From: CALBPI01 sp039821605
Lineage (GTDB): Bacteria > Pseudomonadota > Gammaproteobacteria > Steroidobacterales > Woeseiaceae
Assembly: GCA_039821605.1 (NCBI GenBank)
Contig: JBCBNV010000004.1
Coordinates: forward strand, 186,001-250,000
Direction of reading: 5' to 3'
Length of the DNA: 64,000 nt
Every line of letters starts with the position of its first letter. The first letter of the stretch is position 1. This document shows positions 1-7,081 of this stretch, piece after piece. The notes under the pieces were generated by a model that was not told where the DNA came from, ran no database searches, and saw only the letters and a list, made by a program, of their open reading frames with translations. The position numbers were made by a program, and so were the translations under genes.

Positions 1-374
1 GATGTATCGACGACAAGGCTCGTGCCCTTCAGCGATGTCGTCGCTTTGGCGCCGCTCACGGGCGCGCCGTCTGGCGTTTCGATGCGAACGGCCAGGAATG
101 CGTTGTCGTTTTCGATAACGTCGATGACCAGGCGACCCTGGATATCGGAGTAGCCGCCACGGGCCAGCGGCGTCAGGACGAGCGCGTCTGCGTCCTTGAA
201 CGCTACCGCGGGTTTGCCTTCGTCGTAGAGGCCGTCACCGCTCTCGGGCTGCGCTGCCAGCTCCTCGTCGCTGAGCCCACCATTGATCACCTTCACCTGC
301 GCGGCCAGATTGGCTGCGGCAATAGTGGCCAGTACGAGAGCTGTGGCCAGGCCTCTCAATACGTGGGGTGTCAT
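1..374 (-). CDS. Secreted protein, 3' end beyond window (partial)
   Basis: The reading frame starts with ATG at 374, overlapping the stop of the upstream permease gene by ATGA, and runs off the left edge after about 124 residues. The N-terminus (MTPHVLRGLATALVLATIAA) is a signal peptide with likely cleavage after a short Ala-rich stretch, so the product is exported. The visible mature part has no motif I recognise; a segment reading DGAPVSGAKATT is reminiscent of Ig-like invasin repeats, but this is weak. As the last visible gene of a Zur-site operon with an ABC transporter it probably serves metal uptake or handling at the envelope; that is inference from position. Confidence 0.75.
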   Translation of the reverse strand, partial: MTPHVLRGLATALVLATIAAANLAAQVKVINGGLSDEELAAQPESGDGLYDEGKPAVAFKDADALVLTPLARGGYSDIQGRLVIDVIENDNAFLAVRIETPDGAPVSGAKATTSLKGTSLVVDT

Positions 375-1708
375 GGTGCCTCCGCTAGTGTTTTCGCAAC
401 GTCCGTACGATACGCCTGAATGGCCGGGATTGCCGCCGCTGCGACGCCGACAGCGAGCAAGCCCGCGATCAGCGCTGTTTCCACGGGCAGCCAGGTCAGG
501 CCTGTGAACGAGACGCCGCGCGATTGTTCAAGCCAGGCGCCCAGCAACTCGACCATGGCGTGACCCGCGACGAATCCGAGCAGGATTCCCATCAGGGTCA
601 ACAGTAGTCCTTCGAGCAGCAATGCGAAGAAGAGTTCCCAGCGCGTGGCACCCAGGCAGCGCAGCATGGCGATGTCGCCGCGCCGCGTGCGCAAAGAACC
701 GTAGAGCGCCGCGAAGATCGAGAGCCCGGCCGAGACGATCAGGATCCAGGCGAATGCGCGCAGGCCGTCGAGTCCCACGCCGATGAGCTGCAGCACGCGC
801 GAGACTTCCATCGCGGGAGCTGCGGCCACAAGGTTGCTCGTGGTGTTGATCTGACGCGGCATGGTGACTGCGGCCACGGGCGACCGATAGCTGAGCAGCA
901 TGGCCGTGATCTCACGGTCTTCCTCGCTGTGGTCGTGCTTTTCGGCGTCGTCGTGACCATGTTCGTCGCCATGGTCGAGCTCTTCGGCGTCGTCGTGATC
1001 ATGCTCGTCGTCGTGCTCGTCGGCATCGTCGTGATCATGTTCGTCGTCGTGCTCGGGTTCCGCGTCAACCGTTGTTGGCGATGCGGGGGCAGCGGGCTCG
1101 TGCAAATCCCAAACGCTGTCGAGTGACGTCAGTACGAGTCGGTCGAGGACCGAGCCTGTGCGACCCAGCACGCCAACAACCCGGTACAGTGAGCGGTCAT
1201 GGCTGTGACCGCCGTCCGAGAAGCCATGGGCGCCCGCGAAGGTCGAGCCGACTTCGAGGCCGGCCGCGGATGCCGCCGCGGCGCCAACAACGGCCTCCAT
1301 GGACCCGGCCCACCAACGACCGTCCGCGATCTCGGCGTCGTAGAGTGTGGCGTAGTCGGGCGTCGTGCCGACAATGCGGAAACCGCGGAAGCTGTCACCC
1401 AGCGATAGTGGTATGGCGCTGGCGATGCGCGGATCTTCGGCCCAGCGCTCGGCTTCGGCCAGCTCGATGTTCCCCGTCGGCACATCGGCGTGATAGACGG
1501 CGGAGAGCACGAGCTGCACGGGGCTGCCCTTGGCCCCGAGTACGAGGTCGATGCCGCGCGCGTCGCGCGACATAGTCTCGGATAACTGGTTGCCCACGAG
1601 CAGCAGCAGGACGATGCTCGCCGTGCCAAGTGCCATGAGCAGCACGTTGACTGCGGACGTCAGCCGCGACAGCCCCAGGTTGGCCAACGCCAGCCGAAGC
1701 CAGCTCAC
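371..1708 (-). CDS. ABC transporter permease, FtsX/MacB type, with His/Asp-rich periplasmic loop
   Basis: A 445-residue permease. One membrane helix near residues 15-40 is followed by a large periplasmic domain, then three helices in the last 130 residues with an FtsX-type core (SLRTRRGDIAMLRCLGATRW). The loop at about residues 215-270 is almost entirely His, Asp and Glu (repeats such as EHDDEHDHDDADEHD), a typical divalent-metal-binding stretch. GTG start at 1708 overlaps the ATPase stop by GTGA. With the neighbouring ATPase it resembles the zinc-regulated ABC pairs of Pseudomonas (zrm) and Vibrio (zrg); the substrate is not shown by sequence, and zinc or a zinc complex is inferred from the loop and the upstream Zur-like site. 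Confidence 0.88.
   Translation of the reverse strand: MSWLRLALANLGLSRLTSAVNVLLMALGTASIVLLLLVGNQLSETMSRDARGIDLVLGAKGSPVQLVLSAVYHADVPTGNIELAEAERWAEDPRIASAIPLSLGDSFRGFRIVGTTPDYATLYDAEIADGRWWAGSMEAVVGAAAASAAGLEVGSTFAGAHGFSDGGHSHDRSLYRVVGVLGRTGSVLDRLVLTSLDSVWDLHEPAAPASPTTVDAEPEHDDEHDHDDADEHDDEHDHDDAEELDHGDEHGHDDAEKHDHSEEDREITAMLLSYRSPVAAVTMPRQINTTSNLVAAAPAMEVSRVLQLIGVGLDGLRAFAWILIVSAGLSIFAALYGSLRTRRGDIAMLRCLGATRWELFFALLLEGLLLTLMGILLGFVAGHAMVELLGAWLEQSRGVSFTGLTWLPVETALIAGLLAVGVAAAAIPAIQAYRTDVAKTLAEAP
905..1060 (-). repeat. His/Asp codon repeat inside permease gene
   Basis: Imperfect tandem repeats of gtcgtgatcatgctcgtcgt-type units encode the His/Asp-rich metal-binding loop of the permease. Near-identity of units in DNA as well as protein suggests recent expansion by slippage. 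Confidence 0.8.
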
Positions 1709-2349
1709 GACGACACCCCGAAATCGAAATCACGGTCCAGTGTGCCGCGGATGCGCTGGTCGTGGGTGACGACTATGAGCGTCGCGCCGGCTTCGGACAC
1801 GGCGTCACGCAGCAGGCCAATGGCCTCCGCCGCGTGTTCGTCGTCGAGTGCTGACGTGGGTTCGTCGGCCATGACGATCGGCGGCTTGTGCACGAGCGCT
1901 CGCGCAATGGCTGCGCGTTGCGCCTGCCCCTGGCTGAGCATCGACGGCTTGTGCTGCGCGACGGCGTCGATATTGAGCCGCTTGAGCAGCGCGTCCACGG
2001 TCTCGCCGTCCGCCTTGGCGCGCGACAGCTTGCTGGCCAGTAGCACATTTTCCCGGACCGTTAGCGCCTTGATCAGGTGGAAGCGCTGCAGCACCAGCCC
2101 GATGTTCTGGCCTCGGAATCGATCCATGCTGGCGCCCCGGAGCTCGGCGAGATCCTGGCCGAGCAGACGCACGGTTCCGGACTGTGGCCGCAGCAGGCCA
2201 GCTAGCAGATGGAGGAAACTTGTCTTGCCGCAACCCGAAGGGCCAATAACGGCGACGCTTTGACCTTGTTCGAGCGCGAACTCGCCAATGTCGACCGTCA
2301 GCTGGTCGTCGTACCCGAATCGCAGCGCTTCGACTTCTACGGCGTTCAT
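1705..2349 (-). CDS. ABC transporter ATP-binding protein, MacB/LolD type
   Basis: A 214-residue stand-alone nucleotide-binding subunit with all motifs intact: Walker A GPSGCGKTS near residue 38, signature LSQGQAQR near 138, Walker B IVMADEPTSALD near 160 and the H-loop VVTHD near 195. The size and the pairing with an FtsX-type permease place it in the MacB/LolD group, which powers mechanotransmission or release from the membrane rather than classical import. ATG at 2349. It is the second gene of the leftward operon, 45 bp after the MerC-family gene, and its stop overlaps the permease start. Confidence 0.92.
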   Translation of the reverse strand: MNAVEVEALRFGYDDQLTVDIGEFALEQGQSVAVIGPSGCGKTSFLHLLAGLLRPQSGTVRLLGQDLAELRGASMDRFRGQNIGLVLQRFHLIKALTVRENVLLASKLSRAKADGETVDALLKRLNIDAVAQHKPSMLSQGQAQRAAIARALVHKPPIVMADEPTSALDDEHAAEAIGLLRDAVSEAGATLIVVTHDQRIRGTLDRDFDFGVSS

Positions 2350-2394
2350 GTCTCAGGGCGTTGTCTTGCAGCACGAAGTCCGTTGGTGTCGGAC

Positions 2395-2814
2395 TCAGGT
2401 GGCGCCAACCGGTCGGGCACGCTTGGCACGGACGTCGAACGCACGCCAAATGTGTGCGGCGGCAAGGATGACCGAGCCGGCCACGGTCACGGTTTGTTCG
2501 TGCGCTTCCAGAGCCGGCAAGAAGGCGCCTGCGAACAGCAGCGCGAGCCCGAAAAGTGCCGCACCCATAAACACGCGTCGGCCGGCGGTTCCGGCGTCCG
2601 CGTAGATCGCCAGGAACGTGGCGGGCGCGGCAATGAGCACGAGCACTTTGTGCACGACTTCGCTTTCCGCGAACGGCACCGCCAGCGACAGCGATGAAAT
2701 CAGCAACGGCAGCGCCAGGCAGTGCGCCAGGCACAGCATCGCAATGCTGGCCGCATACACATCGATGGCGCTGACCGCGGCTGCGCCCGGCGTGGGGGGT
2801 CGTCTCGAGTTCAT
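2395..2814 (-). CDS. MerC-family membrane protein
   Basis: A 139-residue protein with four predicted membrane helices. The first helix carries the paired residues of MerC proteins (AMLCLAHCLALPLLI: Cys and His flanking a Leu-Ala). MerC proteins move Hg(II), but homologues in metal-starvation operons are common and mercury is not implied here, since no merR, merA or merT is nearby. ATG at 2814 is chosen because it is the first in-frame Met before the hydrophobic core. It is the first gene of a leftward operon with a Zur-like operator 63 bp upstream of its start, so repression by zinc is likely. Confidence 0.8.
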   Translation of the reverse strand: MNSRRPPTPGAAAVSAIDVYAASIAMLCLAHCLALPLLISSLSLAVPFAESEVVHKVLVLIAAPATFLAIYADAGTAGRRVFMGAALFGLALLFAGAFLPALEAHEQTVTVAGSVILAAAHIWRAFDVRAKRARPVGAT

Positions 2815-2876
2815 GCTCTTGCGTCTGGTGATCGCGTTGGGGATGCTGCCCGCGCCGTGAAGTGCGGTCAGCAGAC

Positions 2877-2889
2877 GTTATAGTATAAC
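2877..2889. promoter_or_regulatory. Zur-type operator core
   Basis: GTTATAGTATAAC is a perfect 13-bp palindrome around a central G and equals the core of the gammaproteobacterial Zur consensus (TGTTATANTATAACA). It lies between the leftward metal operon (start 2814) and a rightward 49-residue frame (start 2928), so it could control both. The outer flanks are not symmetric. Confidence 0.78.
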
Positions 2890-2927
2890 AATTTGGGCAG
2901 CGTCCAGCGAATGCACCCCAGGTACTG

Positions 2928-3077
2928 ATGCACAACGAATCGATCAATCGACTTCCGCTGGGCTACTACCTGGCCCCTTCTATTTTTTTGCGCTCGATCT
3001 CGGGCTTTTTCGCCTACGTCAGCTGGTGGCGCGGCATGGCAGCGCTTCGCCGCAGACTGACCGGAGCCACGCGCTAG
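2928..3077 (+). CDS. Small hypothetical protein, 49 aa
   Basis: An open frame with ATG at 2928 and TAG at 3075-3077 encodes 49 residues beginning MHNESINRLPLGYYLAPSIF and ending in a basic tail (RGMAALRRRLTGATR). Residues 9-34 are hydrophobic and aromatic, compatible with one membrane-associated helix. An AGGT stretch sits six bases before the ATG. The start is 39 bp from the Zur core, and the stop overlaps the convergent tetR stop. I do not recognise a family. It could be a zinc-responsive small protein or a chance frame; coding is favoured only by position and composition. Confidence 0.45.
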   Translation: MHNESINRLPLGYYLAPSIFLRSISGFFAYVSWWRGMAALRRRLTGATR

Positions 3078-3667
3078 GCCGCGACACCTGCAGCACGCGC
3101 CACGAACGACCAGATCTCGCGCTGCGCTGACTCGAGTGGCAGGTCCTGGCCGAGCGCGTTCTGCACACCGGCCATGACGCCGGCCAGCAGCATCGAGACC
3201 AGCAGCAGCGGATCGAGATCGCCATCGATCTCGCCGTCCCGCTGCGCCTGCCGGATGTTGCTGGCGCCGAGCTGGTTCAGCCGAAGCTGCCGGTCCGACT
3301 CGTCGGCGGCAAACGTCGGGTCCGTGCGCAGTCGCGTGGCGACAAGGAGCGCGACGGGATCACGGTAGAAGAATGCGACCATGGCGTAGACCCTCGCCTG
3401 TTCGCGCACCGCCCAGGTCGCGCCCTTGAAGGGCACGGCCGTCACAGTGTCGTCGAGCGTGTCGTAAAACGCGCGGACGAGTGCGTTGAGCAGGCCGGAC
3501 TTGTTCTTGAAGTGGTAGTAGGTGAGCCCGGCCGATACGCCCGCGCGTTTGGCGACGCGCGCGACTTCGAGATCGCCATTGCCCTCTATGAGCTCTGCCC
3601 GGGCGGCTGCGAGTAACTGCGCGCGGGTGCCGCCGCGGCGCGGCGAATCGACGGGGCGGGCACTCAC
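3074..3667 (-). CDS. TetR/AcrR-family transcriptional regulator
   Basis: A 197-residue regulator. The N-terminal helix-turn-helix (residues about 15-62) has the family pattern: GTRAQLLAAARAELIEGNG, then VAKRAGVSAGLTYYHFKNKSGLLNALVRAF. The remainder is the all-helical ligand-binding and dimer domain. GTG start at 3667 overlaps the stop of the dioxygenase gene (GTGA), so the two are cotranscribed. It probably represses its own operon through the palindrome at 4548-4562. The ligand is unknown; with a PhyH oxygenase as its only partner, a small hydrophobic substrate is a reasonable guess. Confidence 0.92.
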   Translation of the reverse strand: MSARPVDSPRRGGTRAQLLAAARAELIEGNGDLEVARVAKRAGVSAGLTYYHFKNKSGLLNALVRAFYDTLDDTVTAVPFKGATWAVREQARVYAMVAFFYRDPVALLVATRLRTDPTFAADESDRQLRLNQLGASNIRQAQRDGEIDGDLDPLLLVSMLLAGVMAGVQNALGQDLPLESAQREIWSFVARAAGVAA

Positions 3668-4530
3668 GATGCCGTCGTTCCTTCGAGCAGCCGCTTCGGG
3701 TGCATGCCGTTGACCATGCCGATGAACGGCGGGTGGATCGAGAACCCGAGCATGCGGCGGATGTCCTCGGACACCTCGGCGACGACCTCGAGCGGCGTAC
3801 CCAGGAAGTAGTTTTCCTGCGTGCGTACCCAGGGTTCGCAGTATTGGCAGGTCACCGCAAGTCGACTGGCGTCCGAACCGTTGGCGCCGCCCCCGTGCCA
3901 GAACGTGCCGGGGTAGAACACGACCGAGCCCGCGGGCATGACCGCCCGTATCGCCTCATCGGCTTTCGGGCTGCGCGCATCGTCCCAGGTGTGCGAGCCG
4001 GGCACGATCGACGTGGCCCCGTTCTCGGCGGTGAAATCGTCGATGGCCCATACCGTGGCGGCGCCCAGTGGCGGCCGGGGCCGCGGCACGGGGTAGAACG
4101 CATCGTCGAAGTGCAGGGCCTGCGACGTCTCGCCGGGCAGGATGTTGATCACCTGCAGCTGAGACAGCAGGTAGTTGGGCAGGAACAGCCGATCGAGCAG
4201 CGCGAGGATGCGCGGGTGGTCGACGAGGCGGTCCAGGGCGCGCGTCTTGGCCAGCACCGCGTAGACGCGCTGGGTCTTGCGGCCTTCGAAATCATTGCGC
4301 CCCTGGGCGTCGAGCAGGGGCCGCGTTGCCGCGCGGATCGCGTCGAGTTCGTCGGCGCTGAGCAAGCCCTCGATGATGACGAAGCCCTGGCGCTCAACGG
4401 CCTCCAGGTCGGCCCGGACGACGGCTTCGGGCACCTGGCTGGCGGCGTCGCTCTGGGTAAATCCGTAGGTGCCGGCCAGGTCTCCGGCGAGTTCGCCGCC
4501 AAGGCGTGTCCAGTAGCGTGGCTTGCACAT
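3664..4530 (-). CDS. Phytanoyl-CoA dioxygenase (PhyH) family protein
   Basis: A 288-residue Fe(II)/2-oxoglutarate-type oxygenase. The double-stranded beta-helix carries the facial triad: HFDDAFY (His and Asp of HxD) near residue 143 and a distal His in GTFWHGGGANGSDASR near 215, followed by the Arg expected to bind 2-oxoglutarate. ATG at 4530 is preferred over an upstream TTG at 4557 because AGGA lies at a normal distance before it (about eight bases), and because the upstream TTG falls inside the operator palindrome. It is the first gene of a two-gene operon with the TetR regulator. The substrate is not predictable from the sequence. Confidence 0.9.
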   Translation of the reverse strand: MCKPRYWTRLGGELAGDLAGTYGFTQSDAASQVPEAVVRADLEAVERQGFVIIEGLLSADELDAIRAATRPLLDAQGRNDFEGRKTQRVYAVLAKTRALDRLVDHPRILALLDRLFLPNYLLSQLQVINILPGETSQALHFDDAFYPVPRPRPPLGAATVWAIDDFTAENGATSIVPGSHTWDDARSPKADEAIRAVMPAGSVVFYPGTFWHGGGANGSDASRLAVTCQYCEPWVRTQENYFLGTPLEVVAEVSEDIRRMLGFSIHPPFIGMVNGMHPKRLLEGTTAS

Positions 4531-4547
4531 GGCGGTGTCATCCTGAT

Positions 4548-4562
4548 TTGAGTTCAACTCAA
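4548..4562. promoter_or_regulatory. Probable TetR operator, perfect palindrome
   Basis: TTGAGTTCAACTCAA has perfect 7-bp half-sites around one central base. It begins 18 bp upstream of the PhyH start codon and overlaps the -10 element, the classic position for autorepression by the TetR protein encoded in the operon. Confidence 0.72.
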
Positions 4563-4589
4563 TATAGTGATCCTAGTGCCTTGAAGCAA
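4561..4589 (-). promoter_or_regulatory. Sigma-70-type promoter of the phyH-tetR operon
   Basis: On the minus strand TTGCTT (4589-4584) and TATATT (4566-4561) are separated by exactly 17 bp. The -10 overlaps the operator palindrome. Confidence 0.65.
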
Positions 4590-4622
4590 GTGTCCAGGGT
4601 GGGTGGGTATACTGCACCGCGC

Positions 4623-5495
4623 ATGTACGCCCACCCTTACACCGCCAGATCACTCTGCCGCGCAGCATTGGCGGCCGCCCTTTTGCTGTTCAGCGGCTGC
4701 GCCACGGTCACGTCGCCGGCGCCGCAAATAGCGGTGCACGCGCCGACGGCGTTCTTGGCCAACGCGTCCAGCGCCTGCCGCACAGGCTGGGCCGCCGCGC
4801 CCGACACCGCGGACGCCGCGCTCGACCCGGATCGCATCGCGCTCGTGAACTGGAACATCAAGAAGGGCAGCCGCAGCGACTGGCGGGATCAGCTCGAAAC
4901 ACTGACTGCGGGCGCGGACCTCGTGACCCTGCAGGAGGCCCCGCTCGCCAGCACGGGCTGGCGCGATCTCGAATCTGACCTCTACCACGCCTTCGCGCCG
5001 GGCTGGCTGTCGCGCCACACGCCCACGGGCGTCATGACCCTGAGCGATGCTGCGCACCTCGTGCAGTGCAACATGCAGGCGCGCGAGCCCTGGCTGCGCT
5101 CGCCCAAGGCCACGCTGGCCACGGAGTATGCGCTCGTTGATCGCGCGGAGACGCTGTTGGTCGTGAACGTCCACGTCGTGAATTTTTCGCTGGGCCTTGC
5201 GGCCTTTGACCGCCAGCTTGCGCAGGTCCGCACGGTCGTGGCGCAGCACGAGGGCCCCGTGATCCTTACGGGCGACTTCAACACCTGGCGCCAGGCGCGA
5301 CTGGATCGCGTTCGAGACCTCGTCCACGCGCACGACCTCGAGCCCGTGCCGTTCCCGCATGACGTGCGCAAACGGTTCCTGGGCCATCCGCTCGACCACG
5401 TCTACGTGCGCGGCCTCAACGTCATCGACGCGACAACGATCGACACAAGCGCGTCGGATCACAACCCCATGCGCGTGTGGCTGTCCGCAAGCTAG
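4623..5495 (+). CDS. Endonuclease/exonuclease/phosphatase-family lipoprotein
   Basis: A 290-residue protein. The signal peptide ends in a lipobox (LLFSGC, Cys at about residue 24), so it is membrane-anchored and faces the periplasm or outside. The EEP fold motifs are present in order: LVNWNIKKG near 78, LVTLQE near 100, LTGDFNTW near 217, PLDHVYVRG near 258 and SDHNPM near 281, which supply the metal- and phosphate-binding Asn, Glu, Asp and His. ATG at 4623 is the only Met that retains the signal peptide; a TATACT element at 4608-4613 lies only ten bases before it, so the message may be almost leaderless. Substrate (phosphodiester lipid or nucleic acid) is undetermined. Confidence 0.9.
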   Translation: MYAHPYTARSLCRAALAAALLLFSGCATVTSPAPQIAVHAPTAFLANASSACRTGWAAAPDTADAALDPDRIALVNWNIKKGSRSDWRDQLETLTAGADLVTLQEAPLASTGWRDLESDLYHAFAPGWLSRHTPTGVMTLSDAAHLVQCNMQAREPWLRSPKATLATEYALVDRAETLLVVNVHVVNFSLGLAAFDRQLAQVRTVVAQHEGPVILTGDFNTWRQARLDRVRDLVHAHDLEPVPFPHDVRKRFLGHPLDHVYVRGLNVIDATTIDTSASDHNPMRVWLSAS

Positions 5496-5674
5496 CCTGA
5501 ATTTTTTCGCGCGCTGAGTCGCGCAGACCATTGCCTTCATGCCCCGGCGCGCTGTACAAGTGCGCGGGGGACGCAACCTTTTGCCGGGTTGCTGCATCAA
5601 AGACTTGACGATGCCGTGTGCGTGCTGCGCGCGGGGTTAACGAAAATAACAAGACCCGTGGGGGACGCGGCCAG

Positions 5675-7081
5675 GTGCTTTTCAATACACCGATCTTTTT
5701 TCTGTTTTTCGTCGCGTTCCTGTTTTTCTACGGGCTCGTGTTCGTGCGCAAGCTGCCTCGGGTGGCCTTCCTGCTCACCGCGAGCCTCGTCTTCTACGGG
5801 GCGTGGAATTGGCGCTTCATCCCGTTGCTCGTGGGCAGCTCGATCGTCGACTACTACCTCGCGATTGCCATCGGCAATGCGCAGACCCAACAACGAAAAC
5901 GCCTGTTCCTGACGCTGTCCGTCTGCGTCAACCTGGGCATCCTCGGACTGTTCAAGTACGCAGACTTCGTCCTGCAGTCGGTCTCGGATTTCCTGAGCGT
6001 GTTCGGCGTCGAGGCCGGCCTTCCGACCCTGTCCTGGGTGCTGCCCGTCGGCATCTCGTTCTACACGTTCCAGAGCCTGAGCTACACGATCGACGTCTAC
6101 CGGGGCGACATGCAGCCCAAACGCGGGCTCATTTACTTCACCACCGCGCTCGCGTTCTTCCCGCAGCTCGTCGCAGGACCGATCCTGCGTGCACGCCAGA
6201 TCCTGCCGCAGTTCCACGCGCTGCCCGTGCCCAACTGGGTCGACGCGCGGCACGGCTTCCTGCTCATCACCTCGGGGCTCGTCAAAAAGACCGCTGCCGA
6301 TCTGCTCGCGATACCGGCCGGCGTGCTGTTCGAAGCGGGCGGCCCCGTGAGCCTGCTCGAGGCCTGGACCGGCGTACTGGCCTTCGCGGGCCAGATCTAC
6401 GGTGACTTCGCGGGCTACACGGACATGGCCATCGGGCTCGCATTGGTCATCGGCTTCAAGATCCCGCCTAACTTCCGGCTGCCCTACTTTGCCGTCTCGC
6501 CCGTCGACTTCTGGCGTCGGTGGCACATCTCACTGTCGACCTGGCTGCGTGACTATCTCTACATCTCGCTGGGCGGACGCAATCAGCGCTACCGCAACGT
6601 CACGATCACGATGCTGCTGGGCGGGCTCTGGCATGGCGCTGCCTGGACCTTCGTGGCCTGGGGTGCGTTCCACGCCGTGATCATCATGGGCACGCACTTT
6701 TTGTCGGGGCTCAGCGCCTTTGCCGGCTTCGTGAACTCCCAGTCGAAGCTCAAGCGCATCCTCACCTGGGCCATCACCTTCTACCTCGTGCTCATTGGCT
6801 GGGTGCTGTTCCGCGCGCACGACATCGGCTCGGCGTTCGACATCGTGGTCAACATGCATACCTTCGGTGGCTTGCCCGAGGCCGGGCCTGTCGCCATGCG
6901 CATCTTTATTGCCACGGCGCTGACCGTGGTCCTCCTGCACCTGCTCGACTGGTTTGTTATCGCCAAAGGCGAGAGCTTCGAGAAGACATGGTGGTTGTTC
7001 TGGCCCGTCCTGGTGCTGATCCAGGGCCTCTGCCTGATGATCGGGGAACCGAGTAATGAGTTCATCTACTTCCAGTTCTGA
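5675..7081 (+). CDS. MBOAT-family O-acyltransferase, AlgI-like
   Basis: A 468-residue polytopic membrane enzyme. The start (GTG at 5675, product beginning MLFNTPIFFLFFVAFLFFYG) is chosen because AlgI-type proteins begin with this LFN pattern; GGGGGA lies upstream, and an in-frame GTG at 5618 would add 19 non-conserved residues. Family motifs include GISFYTFQSLSYTIDVYRGD, PQLVAGPILRA, and WRRWHISLSTWLRDYLYISLGG followed by the active-site His in LWHGAAWTF. AlgI proteins pass acyl groups across the inner membrane to a periplasmic SGNH partner, encoded here by the next gene, which overlaps by 26 bp. No alginate genes are nearby, so the acceptor is probably another exopolysaccharide or cell-wall glycan. 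Confidence 0.92.
   Translation: MLFNTPIFFLFFVAFLFFYGLVFVRKLPRVAFLLTASLVFYGAWNWRFIPLLVGSSIVDYYLAIAIGNAQTQQRKRLFLTLSVCVNLGILGLFKYADFVLQSVSDFLSVFGVEAGLPTLSWVLPVGISFYTFQSLSYTIDVYRGDMQPKRGLIYFTTALAFFPQLVAGPILRARQILPQFHALPVPNWVDARHGFLLITSGLVKKTAADLLAIPAGVLFEAGGPVSLLEAWTGVLAFAGQIYGDFAGYTDMAIGLALVIGFKIPPNFRLPYFAVSPVDFWRRWHISLSTWLRDYLYISLGGRNQRYRNVTITMLLGGLWHGAAWTFVAWGAFHAVIIMGTHFLSGLSAFAGFVNSQSKLKRILTWAITFYLVLIGWVLFRAHDIGSAFDIVVNMHTFGGLPEAGPVAMRIFIATALTVVLLHLLDWFVIAKGESFEKTWWLFWPVLVLIQGLCLMIGEPSNEFIYFQF

Noticed and set aside
2395..2814. Mercury-resistance locus
   Set aside because: Only a MerC-family protein is present; no merR, merT, merP or merA, and the operator is Zur-type.
1805..2947. Long minus-strand open frame across the ATPase and MerC genes
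   Set aside because: Arg/Ala/Pro/His-rich without motifs; it is in the wrong frame relative to two clear genes and is an effect of high GC.
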